From Paraperlucidibaca sp. (GTDB lineage Bacteria; Pseudomonadota; Gammaproteobacteria; Pseudomonadales; Moraxellaceae), in the NCBI GenBank assembly GCA_018066805.1, contig JAGPVX010000028.1:1-54634 (forward strand): a DNA stretch of 54,634 nt, read 5' to 3'. The notes beneath the pieces were generated by a model that was given only the letters and a program-made list of their open reading frames with translations, was not told the DNA's origin and did no database searches. How positions within the stretch are numbered: position 1 is the first letter of the stretch; every line of letters begins with the position of its first letter. Shown piece after piece: positions 29,255-41,427 of the stretch. The translations under genes were made by a program, and so were the position numbers.

Positions 29255-29649
29255 GGTTGGCGCTCAGGCTCCGCCGCAGACTCTGAAGCGCTATCTTTAG
29301 GCGCATGCACCACCGCTGGTGTCGCGGGCATTCGCGCGGTTGCAGAACCCGACAAGGCTTTACCCGTCACCAGATAAAAAGTTTCATCGTCTTTGATCAT
29401 GCCAAGATCTAACCGTGCGCGCTCTTCAATTGCAGCATGGCCTGTTTTTAGATCATTGACCTCAGCCTCTAAAACATCGTTGCGCTGACGCAGGCGGAGA
29501 TTTTCTGCCTGCTGCAGCGCAACCGCGCCTTTAAGCCGATGCACATCGCGAACGCCACCTTCGCCGAACCACAGACTCAGCTGCAGCACCACAAAGATAG
29601 CCGCCGCCAGCCATAGCAAGGTTCGACTCAGGCTGGGAGCAGCTGTCAT
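29251..29649 (-). CDS. ftsB: Cell-division protein FtsB
   Basis: FtsB is a bitopic septal protein that links FtsL and FtsQ in the divisome. The 132-residue product has one N-terminal transmembrane segment (LLWLAAAIFVVLQLSLWFG), a periplasmic coiled coil (about 35-75, with LRLRQRNDVLEAEVNDLKTG) and the family motif ERARLDLGMIKDDETFYLV. It is longer than E. coli FtsB (103) owing to a low-complexity Ala/Ser/Pro tail. It sits between eno and ispD with a four-base overlap to ispD. Confidence 0.95.
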   Translation of the reverse strand: MTAAPSLSRTLLWLAAAIFVVLQLSLWFGEGGVRDVHRLKGAVALQQAENLRLRQRNDVLEAEVNDLKTGHAAIEERARLDLGMIKDDETFYLVTGKALSGSATARMPATPAVVHAPKDSASESAAEPERQP

Positions 29650-29652
29650 GAC

Positions 29653-30993
<1,341 letters not shown>

Positions 30994-31000
30994 TTATGAA

Positions 31001-31849
<849 letters not shown>

Positions 31850-31869
31850 TCAGTCCTCTTTTTATGTGC

Positions 31870-31935
31870 GCTCGCGGCGCTTTATTCGTTAAGCCCGCGG
31901 CGCATTATTCATTACGCTCGCGGTGCTCAATGCCA
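31870..31935. repeat. Short tandem repeat, 23-bp period, in the pyrG-kdsA gap
   Basis: Units beginning GCTCGCGGCG (31870), GCCCGCGGCG (31893) and GCTCGCGGTG (31916) recur every 23 bases; the first two share TTATTC-TTA and the third is partial. The block fills most of the 102-bp gap after the pyrG stop. Its function is not apparent. Confidence 0.65.
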
Positions 31936-31948
31936 GCAACTCAGAAGC

Positions 31949-33595
<1,647 letters not shown>

Positions 33596-33742
33596 CTATC
33601 GCGTGAGCATTGGTGCACTGAAAAAAGTCAGTGCTAAGACGGGAGAGGATGTTATCACGCACGCCTCATTGCGGGGAGGGGCTGCGCTGGCTTATCACGC
33701 AGTCGACACGGCCTAAGTCCTTGAGTTTTTTGCTTGACCATG

Positions 33743-33769
33743 AAAAAAGGCCCCGAAGGGCCTTTTTTT
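33743..33769 (-). terminator. Bidirectional intrinsic terminator after the porin gene
   Basis: GGCCC-CGAA-GGGCC with A-tract on the left and seven T on the right forms a textbook hairpin readable on both strands. It lies just beyond the porin stop codon (33787) and would end the porin transcript on the minus strand. Confidence 0.9.
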
Positions 33770-33786
33770 GCTGCGTTTAGGACAAC

Positions 33787-34986
33787 TTAGAAGTTGAACT
33801 GTGCACGGGCAGTAACAGCAGATGCACTCTTGTCTGTGCCTACTTCTGTTTCACCATCCACGTACTCAAGCATAAAACGTGTATTTGGTGTTGCGTAGTA
33901 GTTCAAACCGACTGTGTAATAAGACGCTTCGTTACCGCTGATGTCTTTATTTTCAATCGTGTCAAAGCGTGCTTTTAGCTCCAACGCACCTTCTTCACCA
34001 TCCACTTTAGGTGACTTAAACACACCTTTTTTGAAGTCATATGGCTTAACGTGATCAGTTAGCATGTAGCTAGCTTGCACGTAATAGGTATTCACGTCTT
34101 GATCGGGATTAGGCACAGCAGTAATGGTGTCTTTGAAGGCTGCCATTGCATACTCACCTTGCAATGTCATGGCGCCAAAACGTGCAGCCAATTCAGCAGC
34201 AATTGTGGTCTGCTCATCATACTTAGCCGCTAGTAAGTTACCGCTTTTCAAGCCATTTTCACGACCAACAACGCGAACATTGGGGTTTTTCTCGTTACCA
34301 AGGCCGTACTTATCAATCGAAGCGCTTAAGCCAATGTGTACGAGATTGCCATTCGAGCGAATCGGCACGATGAAGCCACGAGCGTTGGCGCCATTACCGC
34401 CAGCATTCACATCAGAGGCTGAACGTGGCGAGTATGCCGACACACCCCAACCATAGCCTTCGCCATGGCCATCTAAGAAAGCACCCAGAACAAACTGCTC
34501 ACCATAAATGCCTGTAGCTGTCGCAAATGGACGCTCCATGAAGGTCAGCTCATTGGAGCTTGTTAACTCTTCCATGCCGCGGTATGGCTTAGCCTGACCT
34601 AAACGCAGGTTGGCACCACCAAGCACTTCACGGCCAATCCACATTTCACGGAGGCCTTCGTTATTCTTTGAAGCGCCAGCACCTGAAGAGGCAAAGTCAT
34701 TTTCAAATTTGTATTTGAAGTCGTATGCACGGCCTTCTAAGGTTAAGCGTGCGCGGCGGAAGAAAAAGTCATTGCCGCTATTTTGCGTGCCGACATTAAT
34801 GTCGTCTTCATCGGTGTAGTAGTTGGCATCGAAATGAATGCGGCCACCAATTTTGGCTTCGAAGTTGCCATCTTCCGATTTAATTTGAAAGCCACCGGTG
34901 CTTGAAGCTTTATCAGCGGCCAGGGCAGTCGCGCCAAAGGAGGCGGCAAATACAGCCAGCGCGGTCATCTTGATTGCATGTTTCAT
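33787..34986 (-). CDS. Phosphate-selective porin O/P-type outer-membrane channel
   Basis: The 399-residue protein has a signal peptide ending ALAADK, followed by an N-terminal FQIKSEDGNFEAKIGGRIHFDANYY segment and alternating amphipathic strands ending in ...ARAQFNF, with the terminal Phe needed for barrel assembly. FFRRARLTLEGRAYDFKYKFENDF is characteristic of the OprP/OprO (porin O/P) family of trimeric phosphate/polyphosphate-selective porins. A four-unit PHO box upstream (35092-35131) supports phosphate-starvation control. A strong terminator follows. The direct ligand remains inferred. Confidence 0.9.
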   Translation of the reverse strand: MKHAIKMTALAVFAASFGATALAADKASSTGGFQIKSEDGNFEAKIGGRIHFDANYYTDEDDINVGTQNSGNDFFFRRARLTLEGRAYDFKYKFENDFASSGAGASKNNEGLREMWIGREVLGGANLRLGQAKPYRGMEELTSSNELTFMERPFATATGIYGEQFVLGAFLDGHGEGYGWGVSAYSPRSASDVNAGGNGANARGFIVPIRSNGNLVHIGLSASIDKYGLGNEKNPNVRVVGRENGLKSGNLLAAKYDEQTTIAAELAARFGAMTLQGEYAMAAFKDTITAVPNPDQDVNTYYVQASYMLTDHVKPYDFKKGVFKSPKVDGEEGALELKARFDTIENKDISGNEASYYTVGLNYYATPNTRFMLEYVDGETEVGTDKSASAVTARAQFNF

Positions 34987-35310
34987 TATTTACCTCTGCA
35001 TATCAGCTTAGGGGATTAGGCCACTTGGCAGCCAACCCAGGGACCTATTTAGGTGCCCGCTTTTGGGTTGCCGCGACTATGGCTTTTAAATATGACATTT
35101 CATCGAAGTTTTTGTGACGGTTTCGTGACAATCCGATCGGTTGACACTGGATATGAATATTTCATGACCATTCAGTCGCAATTTACCACCGCTGGTCGCA
35201 CCAATTTAGCGCAGGCATTGTATGCCTTATGTATCTAGATTTTACTCATTACGTACGGCCTTGGCTGTACTCGCAATGCATGCATTCAATTAAGAATAAG
35301 AGGTTACCTC
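34987..35310. other. Divergent promoter region between porin and outer-membrane barrel gene
   Basis: This 324-bp gap has no gene I can support. It holds the PHO box and -10 element for the porin in its middle part, and a good ribosome-binding site (AAGAGG) for the rightward barrel gene at its right end. No clear promoter for the rightward gene was recognised. Confidence 0.6.
35076..35131 (-). promoter_or_regulatory. PHO box and -10 element of the porin gene
   Basis: On the minus strand TTGTCAC (35131-35125), CCGTCAC (35120-35114), a poor third unit (35109-35103) and ATGTCAT (35098-35092) are spaced by exactly 11 bp. Each resembles the 7-base PhoB half-site CTGTCAT, with A/T-rich 4-bp spacers. 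A CATAGT -10 hexamer follows 11 bases after the last unit (35081-35076), the spacing seen in PhoB-activated promoters. The gene controlled is the porin beginning at 34986. Confidence 0.82.
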
Positions 35311-35910
35311 ATGAAATTACAAAAAATTGCTCTGGCAGTTGCTCTAGTTGCCGCACCACTCAGCGCCTTCGCTGGCGGCTCTGTGGATGTGTTCTATGTA
35401 GATCAAGATTTGGATATTCAAGGAGGAGGCAGCGATGACGGTAATGGTTACGGCTTCCGCGGCTTAGCCGAGCTTGGCCATGGCGTAAGCCTAACCGCTC
35501 TTCACCAAGATGCTGACCTAGACACCGCAAATGGCAACTTAAAAGAAACCCGTATTGGCTTAAGCTATGACCGTGGCATGAATGGCTTTAGCGTTGGCGG
35601 GGGTTTAGAAACAGTTACTCTTGACATAAATGGTGGTGGCCCTGGCACTTCATTGCGCGGCTACTCTGCGAACGTTCACGCCAGTATTTCTCCAGTCGAA
35701 AACTTAAGCGCATATGCCCGAATCGGCTATACCGATGTTGATGATTTAGATGGCGTGGAATACGAGGTCGGTGCAAGCTATGCCTTTACACCTGAGGTAG
35801 CAGGCTTCATTGAGTACCGAATGGCTCAACTTGAAACTACTGCATCAGGACCATCAGCCGACGTAGATCTAGACACACTTCGTGTCGGTGCACGCTACAC
35901 ATTTAAGTAA
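35311..35910 (+). CDS. Small outer-membrane beta-barrel protein
   Basis: The 199-residue product has a clear signal peptide (MKLQKIALAVALVAAPLSAFA) and a mature domain of alternating amphipathic strands with Gly/aromatic turns (YGFRGLAELGHGVSLTAL, ETRIGLSYDRGMNGFSVGGGLE, YSANVHASI, LSAYARIGYTDVDD, LRVGARYTFK). The C-terminal Phe-Lys ending and length suit an 8-stranded OmpW/OmpX/OmpA-like barrel. I do not recognise a named family. AAGAGG precedes the ATG and an intrinsic terminator follows. It is divergent from the porin, so phosphate control is possible. Confidence 0.82.
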   Translation: MKLQKIALAVALVAAPLSAFAGGSVDVFYVDQDLDIQGGGSDDGNGYGFRGLAELGHGVSLTALHQDADLDTANGNLKETRIGLSYDRGMNGFSVGGGLETVTLDINGGGPGTSLRGYSANVHASISPVENLSAYARIGYTDVDDLDGVEYEVGASYAFTPEVAGFIEYRMAQLETTASGPSADVDLDTLRVGARYTFK

Positions 35911-35925
35911 TACGTGCGGAGCATT

Positions 35926-35955
35926 GAGAGAGGCTAAACACCTCTCTCTTTTTTT
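35926..35955 (+). terminator. Intrinsic terminator after the outer-membrane barrel gene
   Basis: GAGAGAGG-CTAAACA-CCTCTCTC followed by seven T. It is 16 bases after the barrel gene stop and also lies at the 3' side of mazG from the other strand. Confidence 0.93.
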
Positions 35956-35986
35956 GCTCGCAACTCACGCCTAAGCTAGCCTCAGC

Positions 35987-36832
35987 CTACAAACCTTCTC
36001 GCTTAGACGCCTGCCAAAGCACTTCCATAGCCTCTATCGTCGACTCTTGAAGAGACTCATCTCGCGCCAATAGCTCGCGCTCAATATAGCCAAAGCGACG
36101 ACGGAACTTAGCGATACCACCGAGTAATGCTTGCTCACTATCGACACTCACTTGGCGCGCGAGATTAGTCGTGCAAAATAAAATATCGCCAAGCTCATCT
36201 TGCAATGCCTCTTGGCCTAAGCCCTGCTCCAAGGCCTGCTCAAACTCATCGATCTCTTCGCGCAACTTGGCCAAAACCGGACGCGGATCTCGCCAGTCAT
36301 AGCCCACCTCACCTGCGCGCGCTTGCAGCTTTTCAGCTCGGCGTAATGGACTATGGCCGGCCCCAACTTTGTCGAGAAATGCCACAGGCTCAATGGACTT
36401 GCCTTGCGCCGCCTTCAGCGCTTTCTCGACCGCCTTAATCTCATCCCATTGCGCACTCACCTGCTCAGCCGTCAGATCAATACGCGGCAAATCGAGGCGG
36501 TCATCACGAAAGATATGCGGATGACGGCGAATTAACTTCGCGCTAATCGCCTCGGCGACATCAGCAAAATTGAAGCCGCCCTGCTCGCTAGCAACTTGTG
36601 CTTGGAAAACAATTTGCAATAGTAAGTCGCCAAGCTCCTCGCATTGCGCGGCGCTATCGCCGCTGGCAATAGCATCGACAACCTCATAAGCCTCTTCAAT
36701 GGTGTATGGCGCTAGCGTTTGCGCATCTTGCGCTAAGTCCCAAGCGCAGCCCTGCTCAGGATCTCGCAGACGAGCCATGATGGCTAAAAGCTGGCGCAAT
36801 GCCTGCTCCGAATGCACTGAAGTAGCGCTCAT
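35987..36832 (-). CDS. mazG: Nucleoside triphosphate pyrophosphohydrolase MazG
   Basis: MazG hydrolyses NTPs to NMP and pyrophosphate and in E. coli modulates (p)ppGpp and programmed growth arrest. The 281-residue protein has two tandem MazG domains, each with an EExx acidic metal site: TIEEAYEVVDAI...CEELGDLLLQIVF in the first and LREEIDEFEQAL...LQDELGDILFCTTN in the second. It overlaps relA by four bases (ATGA), so the two are co-translated. No mazEF toxin genes are adjacent here. Confidence 0.95.
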   Translation of the reverse strand: MSATSVHSEQALRQLLAIMARLRDPEQGCAWDLAQDAQTLAPYTIEEAYEVVDAIASGDSAAQCEELGDLLLQIVFQAQVASEQGGFNFADVAEAISAKLIRRHPHIFRDDRLDLPRIDLTAEQVSAQWDEIKAVEKALKAAQGKSIEPVAFLDKVGAGHSPLRRAEKLQARAGEVGYDWRDPRPVLAKLREEIDEFEQALEQGLGQEALQDELGDILFCTTNLARQVSVDSEQALLGGIAKFRRRFGYIERELLARDESLQESTIEAMEVLWQASKREGL

Positions 36833-39117
36833 TGAGTCTCTCCAGCAGAATCCGACGGCAGGCGATGCTCGGTCAGCCGTCGCGCCTCAATCACCATGGC
36901 CAGCTGCTCAATGCGCGTGAGTACACGCGACAACTTATCTAAACTCGACACTTCCATAGTCAGACGCAAAGTTGCCGTAGCATCGTGCTTATCAGACTGG
37001 GTTTGTACACCAGTAACATTGACTTGCTCATTGGCCAATACTGCCGTGACATCACGCAATAAGCCTGTGCGATCCCATGCTCGCACCATAATATCCACTG
37101 GGTACGAAGCTTGCTCATTGAGCTGCCATTGCACATCAAGCGTGCGCGCTGGATCCTCTTGTGCCATGCGTTCGTAATCAGCACAGCCACGGGCATGAAT
37201 GCTGACGCCGCGCCCCTGTGTAATAAAGCCAACAATCGACTCGCCTGGCACCGGCTTACAGCATCCGGCGACATGGCTGAGTAAGTTGCCCACACCTTCG
37301 ATCATGATGCCAGCACCGTTTTGATCGCTACGTGGAGCACGTAGTGCAATCTCCGGCAATGCCAGCTCTTGTTGCGCAGCCGATTGCTCACCACTCAATG
37401 CATGCGTAATCCGCGCCAATGGCAAATCGCCAGCCCCTAGAGCTGCAAGCACATCCTCGCCTGTTCGCATATTAAAGCGCGGGGATAAGCGATCTAGCGT
37501 GCCTTTCGGTAGTGCGATACCTAGGCGCGACAGCTCGCGCTCAAGCAGGCCGCGACCTTCTGCTACATTGCCTTCGCGCGCCTGCTGCTTAAACCAAGTG
37601 CGCACTTTAGCTATCGAGCGGCTAGCCGCCAAAAACCCTTGCGATGGATTCATCCAATCACGACTAGGATGACCACCGCGATGCGTCATGATGTCGACCT
37701 GCTCACCGGTTTTTAGCTTGTAAGTCAGCGGCACAATACGCCCATTAACCTTGGCGCCACGGCAGCCATGACCCACTTCAGTATGGATGTGGTAAGCGAA
37801 ATCTAAAGGTGTTGAGCCAGCTTGCAGATCGATGACTTGGCCATCGCGAGTAAACACATAAATACGTTCGTCATGGATGGCAAGGTTAATTTGCTCAGCC
37901 AGCTCTTCTATACGCTGGTCACCAATATCATCTTGCCACTCAAGAACTTGGCGCAACCAAGCGATCTTATTTTCGTAGCGCGCGTCGGAGCGAGAGGCCT
38001 TACCTTCTTTATAAGTCCAATGTGCACAAACGCCGAGTTCAGCCTCTTCGTGCATATCAAAAGTACGAATTTGCACCTCGATAGGCTTGCCGGACGGGCC
38101 AATGACTGCCGTGTGCAGAGAGCGGTAGCCGTTCTCTTTTGGTGTCGCAATATAGTCGTCGAACTCTTTCGGAATATGTTTCCACAGCGAGTGCACGACA
38201 CCTAGTGCGGCATAGCAATCGCGCACATCGGGCAGCAAAATACGAATCGCGCGGACATCAAAAAGCTCATGAAAGCCGAGACCTTTACGCTGCATTTTTC
38301 GCCAAATCGAATAAATATGCTTGGCTCGACCGGTGACCTCAATCGGTCCCATGCCCATACGCTCGAGCTGCACGCGCACGGTTTCAATAACCTGCGCAAT
38401 ATAACCATCGCGGTCGAGGCGCTTCTCATCAAGCAGATTGGCAATTTGCTTATAGGCCTCAGGCTCAAGATAGCGAAATGAGAGATCTTCCAGCTCCCAT
38501 TTCACATGACCGATGCCAAGCCGGTGCGCTAATGGCGCGTAAATATCGAAAATCTCGCGGGCGACACGGCGCTTACGCTCGTCGCTAGCATCTTTCAACT
38601 CGCGGATAGCGAAAGTACGCTCAGCGAGCTTAATTAGCGGCACGCGGACATCATCGATCATTGCGATAAGCATTTTGCGGACGTTATCGAGCTGATGCTC
38701 ATCACTGTTTTTATTATGCAGATCGGGGTTAATCAGACGGCTAATGGCCGCCATGCGTAGTACGCCCTCGATCAGGCCGGCAATATCAGGACCGAACTCT
38801 TTATCTACCTGAGCCAGCTCAATTTTGCCTTCGCGAACGGCACGATAAAGCACCGCCGCCATCAACGACTCTTGATCGAGATTGAGCTCAGACAAAATAT
38901 CAGCCATGTCTAGGCCAGTGAGGAAGCTTGAGGTACGCGATGACCAAATATTATGACGCGCAACAGCATCACGATCGAGCTGCTCAGCGCGGAGGCAGGC
39001 ACGCAAAAGTTCTGCACGATCATGCAGCTCAACGTGATCCTCGACCCGGTCTAGCCAGGTCTCAAAGTCTACTGAGCCGTCGGCTAAGGTCGGGTAGTCA
39101 GCGCGTACTTTTACCAT
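36829..39117 (-). CDS. relA: (p)ppGpp synthetase RelA
   Basis: RelA makes (p)ppGpp on ribosomes stalled with uncharged tRNA. The 762-residue protein has a degenerate HD hydrolase region (about 55-190; no intact HD motif seen), the synthetase domain with KHIYSIWRKMQRKGLGFHELFDVRAIRI and the acidic PKEFDDYIATPKENGYRSLHTAV motif typical of synthetase-only RelA, a TGS domain (VFTRDGQVIDLQAGSTPLDFAYHIHT), the helical/zinc-finger region and a C-terminal ACT domain. It sits with mazG downstream and rlmD upstream, as in Pseudomonas. Confidence 0.96.
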   Translation of the reverse strand: MVKVRADYPTLADGSVDFETWLDRVEDHVELHDRAELLRACLRAEQLDRDAVARHNIWSSRTSSFLTGLDMADILSELNLDQESLMAAVLYRAVREGKIELAQVDKEFGPDIAGLIEGVLRMAAISRLINPDLHNKNSDEHQLDNVRKMLIAMIDDVRVPLIKLAERTFAIRELKDASDERKRRVAREIFDIYAPLAHRLGIGHVKWELEDLSFRYLEPEAYKQIANLLDEKRLDRDGYIAQVIETVRVQLERMGMGPIEVTGRAKHIYSIWRKMQRKGLGFHELFDVRAIRILLPDVRDCYAALGVVHSLWKHIPKEFDDYIATPKENGYRSLHTAVIGPSGKPIEVQIRTFDMHEEAELGVCAHWTYKEGKASRSDARYENKIAWLRQVLEWQDDIGDQRIEELAEQINLAIHDERIYVFTRDGQVIDLQAGSTPLDFAYHIHTEVGHGCRGAKVNGRIVPLTYKLKTGEQVDIMTHRGGHPSRDWMNPSQGFLAASRSIAKVRTWFKQQAREGNVAEGRGLLERELSRLGIALPKGTLDRLSPRFNMRTGEDVLAALGAGDLPLARITHALSGEQSAAQQELALPEIALRAPRSDQNGAGIMIEGVGNLLSHVAGCCKPVPGESIVGFITQGRGVSIHARGCADYERMAQEDPARTLDVQWQLNEQASYPVDIMVRAWDRTGLLRDVTAVLANEQVNVTGVQTQSDKHDATATLRLTMEVSSLDKLSRVLTRIEQLAMVIEARRLTEHRLPSDSAGETQ

Positions 39118-39148
39118 CGGAGCGCTCTCTTTTTGCTTATTTGCGTTG

Positions 39149-39178
39149 CCATAACAGTGCTTACTAGCACTGTTATGG
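39149..39178 (-). other. Perfect 12-bp stem-loop between rlmD and relA
   Basis: CCATAACAGTGC and GCACTGTTATGG form a perfect stem with a six-base loop TTACTA. It occupies the 66-bp gap after the rlmD stop and before relA. There is no adjoining U-tract on the minus strand, so it may attenuate or process rather than fully terminate the transcript. Confidence 0.55.
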
Positions 39179-39183
39179 GGCGC

Positions 39184-40551
39184 CTAGCGCCGCTTTTCAA
39201 ATACCGCAATCGACTCCACATGCGTGGTATGCGTAAACATATCCATGATACCTGCCTTCAACAGCACGTAGCCGGCCTTGGCCAACTCGCCGGCATCACG
39301 CGCTAGCGTGGCAGGATTACATGACACATAGACGATGCGCTTGGGCTTCAAGCTCACAATATGTGGCAAAACTTCCAGCGCACCACTACGCGGCGGATCA
39401 ATCAAAACACGCTCAAAGCCCAGTGTCGCCCATGGCTGGCTAGCAATTTCTTTCGTCAGGTCATGCATATAAAACGACACATTATTTAAGCCATTGGCTG
39501 TGGCATTTTCTTGGCCACGCAAGACCATCGCCTGCGAACCCTCGACTCCAACGACTTCGCGAGCCTTTGTCGCCAATGGCAAGGTGAAGTTGCCAAGACC
39601 ACAAAACAGATCCAAGACGCGATCTTCTGGCTGAATATCTAGCAAGTCCAATGCCAACGGCAGCATGCGCTGGTTTATCTCGGCATTAACCTGAGTAAAG
39701 TCATTTGGGTGAAAGGCTAGACGCAAATCGGTGCCGCTAGGCGTTTTAAACGGCAGCTCATAGGCCAGACGATCGGGGCCATCTTCAGGCCACACCTTAT
39801 GCACAGTGTCGTAATTGCCTGGCTGCAAATAACATTGCCAGCCACGCTCAGCACAGAAGTCGATGAGCGCTTGGCGGTCGCCTTTGCTCAGCTCATTCAT
39901 GTGTCGAAACACCAAAGCCACTGGCGCTACACCATCAAGCTCATCGCCGGCGGCCACTTCGATTTGCGGGATATGATCACGCGCCTCTAAGCCGCCTATC
40001 AGCTCACGGAAAGCAGTGATGCTCAAACCTAGGCGAGGATCCATGACCACGCAGGAATCAAGCTCAGCGAGAAAGCTGGCTTGGCGCTCACGGAAACCGA
40101 CCAGCAACTTCTCTTTTTTGATGACATAGCGCACGCCCATACGAGCCTTACGGCGATAGGAAATATTGTCGCTAACTAACGGCAGCAGCCATTCTTGCGG
40201 AACGATGCCACCAAAATGCTGGAGGTGCTCAGCCAATACTGACTGCTTCAATGTCAGCTGTGCTTCGCGCGACATATGTTGCAGCGAACAACCACCACAG
40301 ACACCAAAGTGCGCACACGGCGCGTCAACGCGATCGCTAGAAGCGGTGATGACTTCAATGACTCGGCCTTCATCGTATTTTTTATGCAGATTGGTGAGCT
40401 TCACCACTACCTGCTCGCCTGGCAAAGCGCCATCGACAAATATCAATTTGCCATCTTCGCGATGCGCAATGCCACGGCCATCGTGACCAAGCTTGGTCAC
40501 GGTTAGCGCCATTGGCTCCATGGCGTTCAATTTATTGTGTTTACGCGACAT
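39184..40551 (-). CDS. rlmD: 23S rRNA (uracil1939-C5)-methyltransferase RlmD
   Basis: RlmD methylates U1939 of 23S rRNA with SAM. The 455-residue protein has an N-terminal TRAM domain, the iron-sulfur Cys set APCAHFGVCGGCSLQHM, the SAM site VLDLFCGLGNFTLPLA, LIDPPRSGA and the catalytic Cys in VYVSCNPATLARD. The start MSRKHNKLN is reasonable; a second Met (MEPMALTV) is 11 codons in. It belongs to the conserved cysM-rlmD-relA-mazG neighbourhood. Confidence 0.95.
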   Translation of the reverse strand: MSRKHNKLNAMEPMALTVTKLGHDGRGIAHREDGKLIFVDGALPGEQVVVKLTNLHKKYDEGRVIEVITASSDRVDAPCAHFGVCGGCSLQHMSREAQLTLKQSVLAEHLQHFGGIVPQEWLLPLVSDNISYRRKARMGVRYVIKKEKLLVGFRERQASFLAELDSCVVMDPRLGLSITAFRELIGGLEARDHIPQIEVAAGDELDGVAPVALVFRHMNELSKGDRQALIDFCAERGWQCYLQPGNYDTVHKVWPEDGPDRLAYELPFKTPSGTDLRLAFHPNDFTQVNAEINQRMLPLALDLLDIQPEDRVLDLFCGLGNFTLPLATKAREVVGVEGSQAMVLRGQENATANGLNNVSFYMHDLTKEIASQPWATLGFERVLIDPPRSGALEVLPHIVSLKPKRIVYVSCNPATLARDAGELAKAGYVLLKAGIMDMFTHTTHVESIAVFEKRR

Positions 40552-40596
40552 AACAGACTCTAATCACGCCCCAGCTTTAAGGCTGGCGGCGCAATA

Positions 40597-41427
40597 TTAA
40601 TGGGAAGAAATCGGGGTATTTAGCGGCGGATCGATTAATGGCATGGCTGCTGTTGCCGTCTGCCATTGCGCCAAAAACTCGCTTAAATGTGGTTGATTAG
40701 CAGCGACAAGAGCATTTTCAAGCAGCATGAACTCTTCCGCGAGCTGGCTTGCGTCTAGCTGCCCGCGCATCTGCTGAAAACGCAGCCAAACCAAGTAAGT
40801 GTTGAGCACATCAGACTCGCAGTAATTGCGAATACTGCCCAAGTCGCCGGCCAAAAATGTTGGCCATACTTGACCACCATCCATGCCATTTTTACCGGGA
40901 AAACCCAGCAAGCTAGCCACTTGATCTAAGGGCTGTACGGCACGTGCTTGATAGCCCGCCAGCACATCCATGACATCGGTGTGGCGTGAGTGAAAGCGAC
41001 CGAGGTAGTTATTAAATTTAGCATCGCGATTCAGTTCGCCCTGATCCCAATAGGTGGGCGCTGAAATGCCGTGCAGCAAGGCACGGTAGTGCAGTACCGG
41101 CAAGTCAAAACCACTGCCATTCCACGACACCAAGGTTGGGTTGAAGCGCTCCAAGCCCTGATAAAAGCGCGAAATCAGATCGGACTCACTCGACGACTCA
41201 TCGCCCAATGACCAAACTTTCACGCCATCACGCGAGCGCAACACGGCAGAAATACATACCACTCGTTGCAATGAGTGGCGAATAAAGTCGGAGCCACCGG
41301 TTTCTTGTCGACGCAGCTTAAACATTGCTTCGGCGGCGGCGGCATCATCTAGGCCATCAAGACCATAGAGGCGACGACCGCCAGCAATATCGGGTACGGT
41401 TTCGATGTCGAACACTAATGTATTCAT
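40597..41427 (-). CDS. Predicted 3'-5' exonuclease (PolB-like, DnaQ fold)
   Basis: The 276-residue protein has the DnaQ-fold exonuclease motifs: TLVFDIETVPD at the N-terminus (metal Asp/Glu), LVSWNGSGFDLPVLHYRALL for the second Asp, and YCESDVLNTYLVWLRF for the third. It matches the stand-alone PF10108-type proofreading-like exonuclease family. It overlaps cysM by four bases and precedes rlmD, so is likely co-transcribed. Its cellular substrate is unknown. Confidence 0.9.
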   Translation of the reverse strand: MNTLVFDIETVPDIAGGRRLYGLDGLDDAAAAEAMFKLRRQETGGSDFIRHSLQRVVCISAVLRSRDGVKVWSLGDESSSESDLISRFYQGLERFNPTLVSWNGSGFDLPVLHYRALLHGISAPTYWDQGELNRDAKFNNYLGRFHSRHTDVMDVLAGYQARAVQPLDQVASLLGFPGKNGMDGGQVWPTFLAGDLGSIRNYCESDVLNTYLVWLRFQQMRGQLDASQLAEEFMLLENALVAANQPHLSEFLAQWQTATAAMPLIDPPLNTPISSH

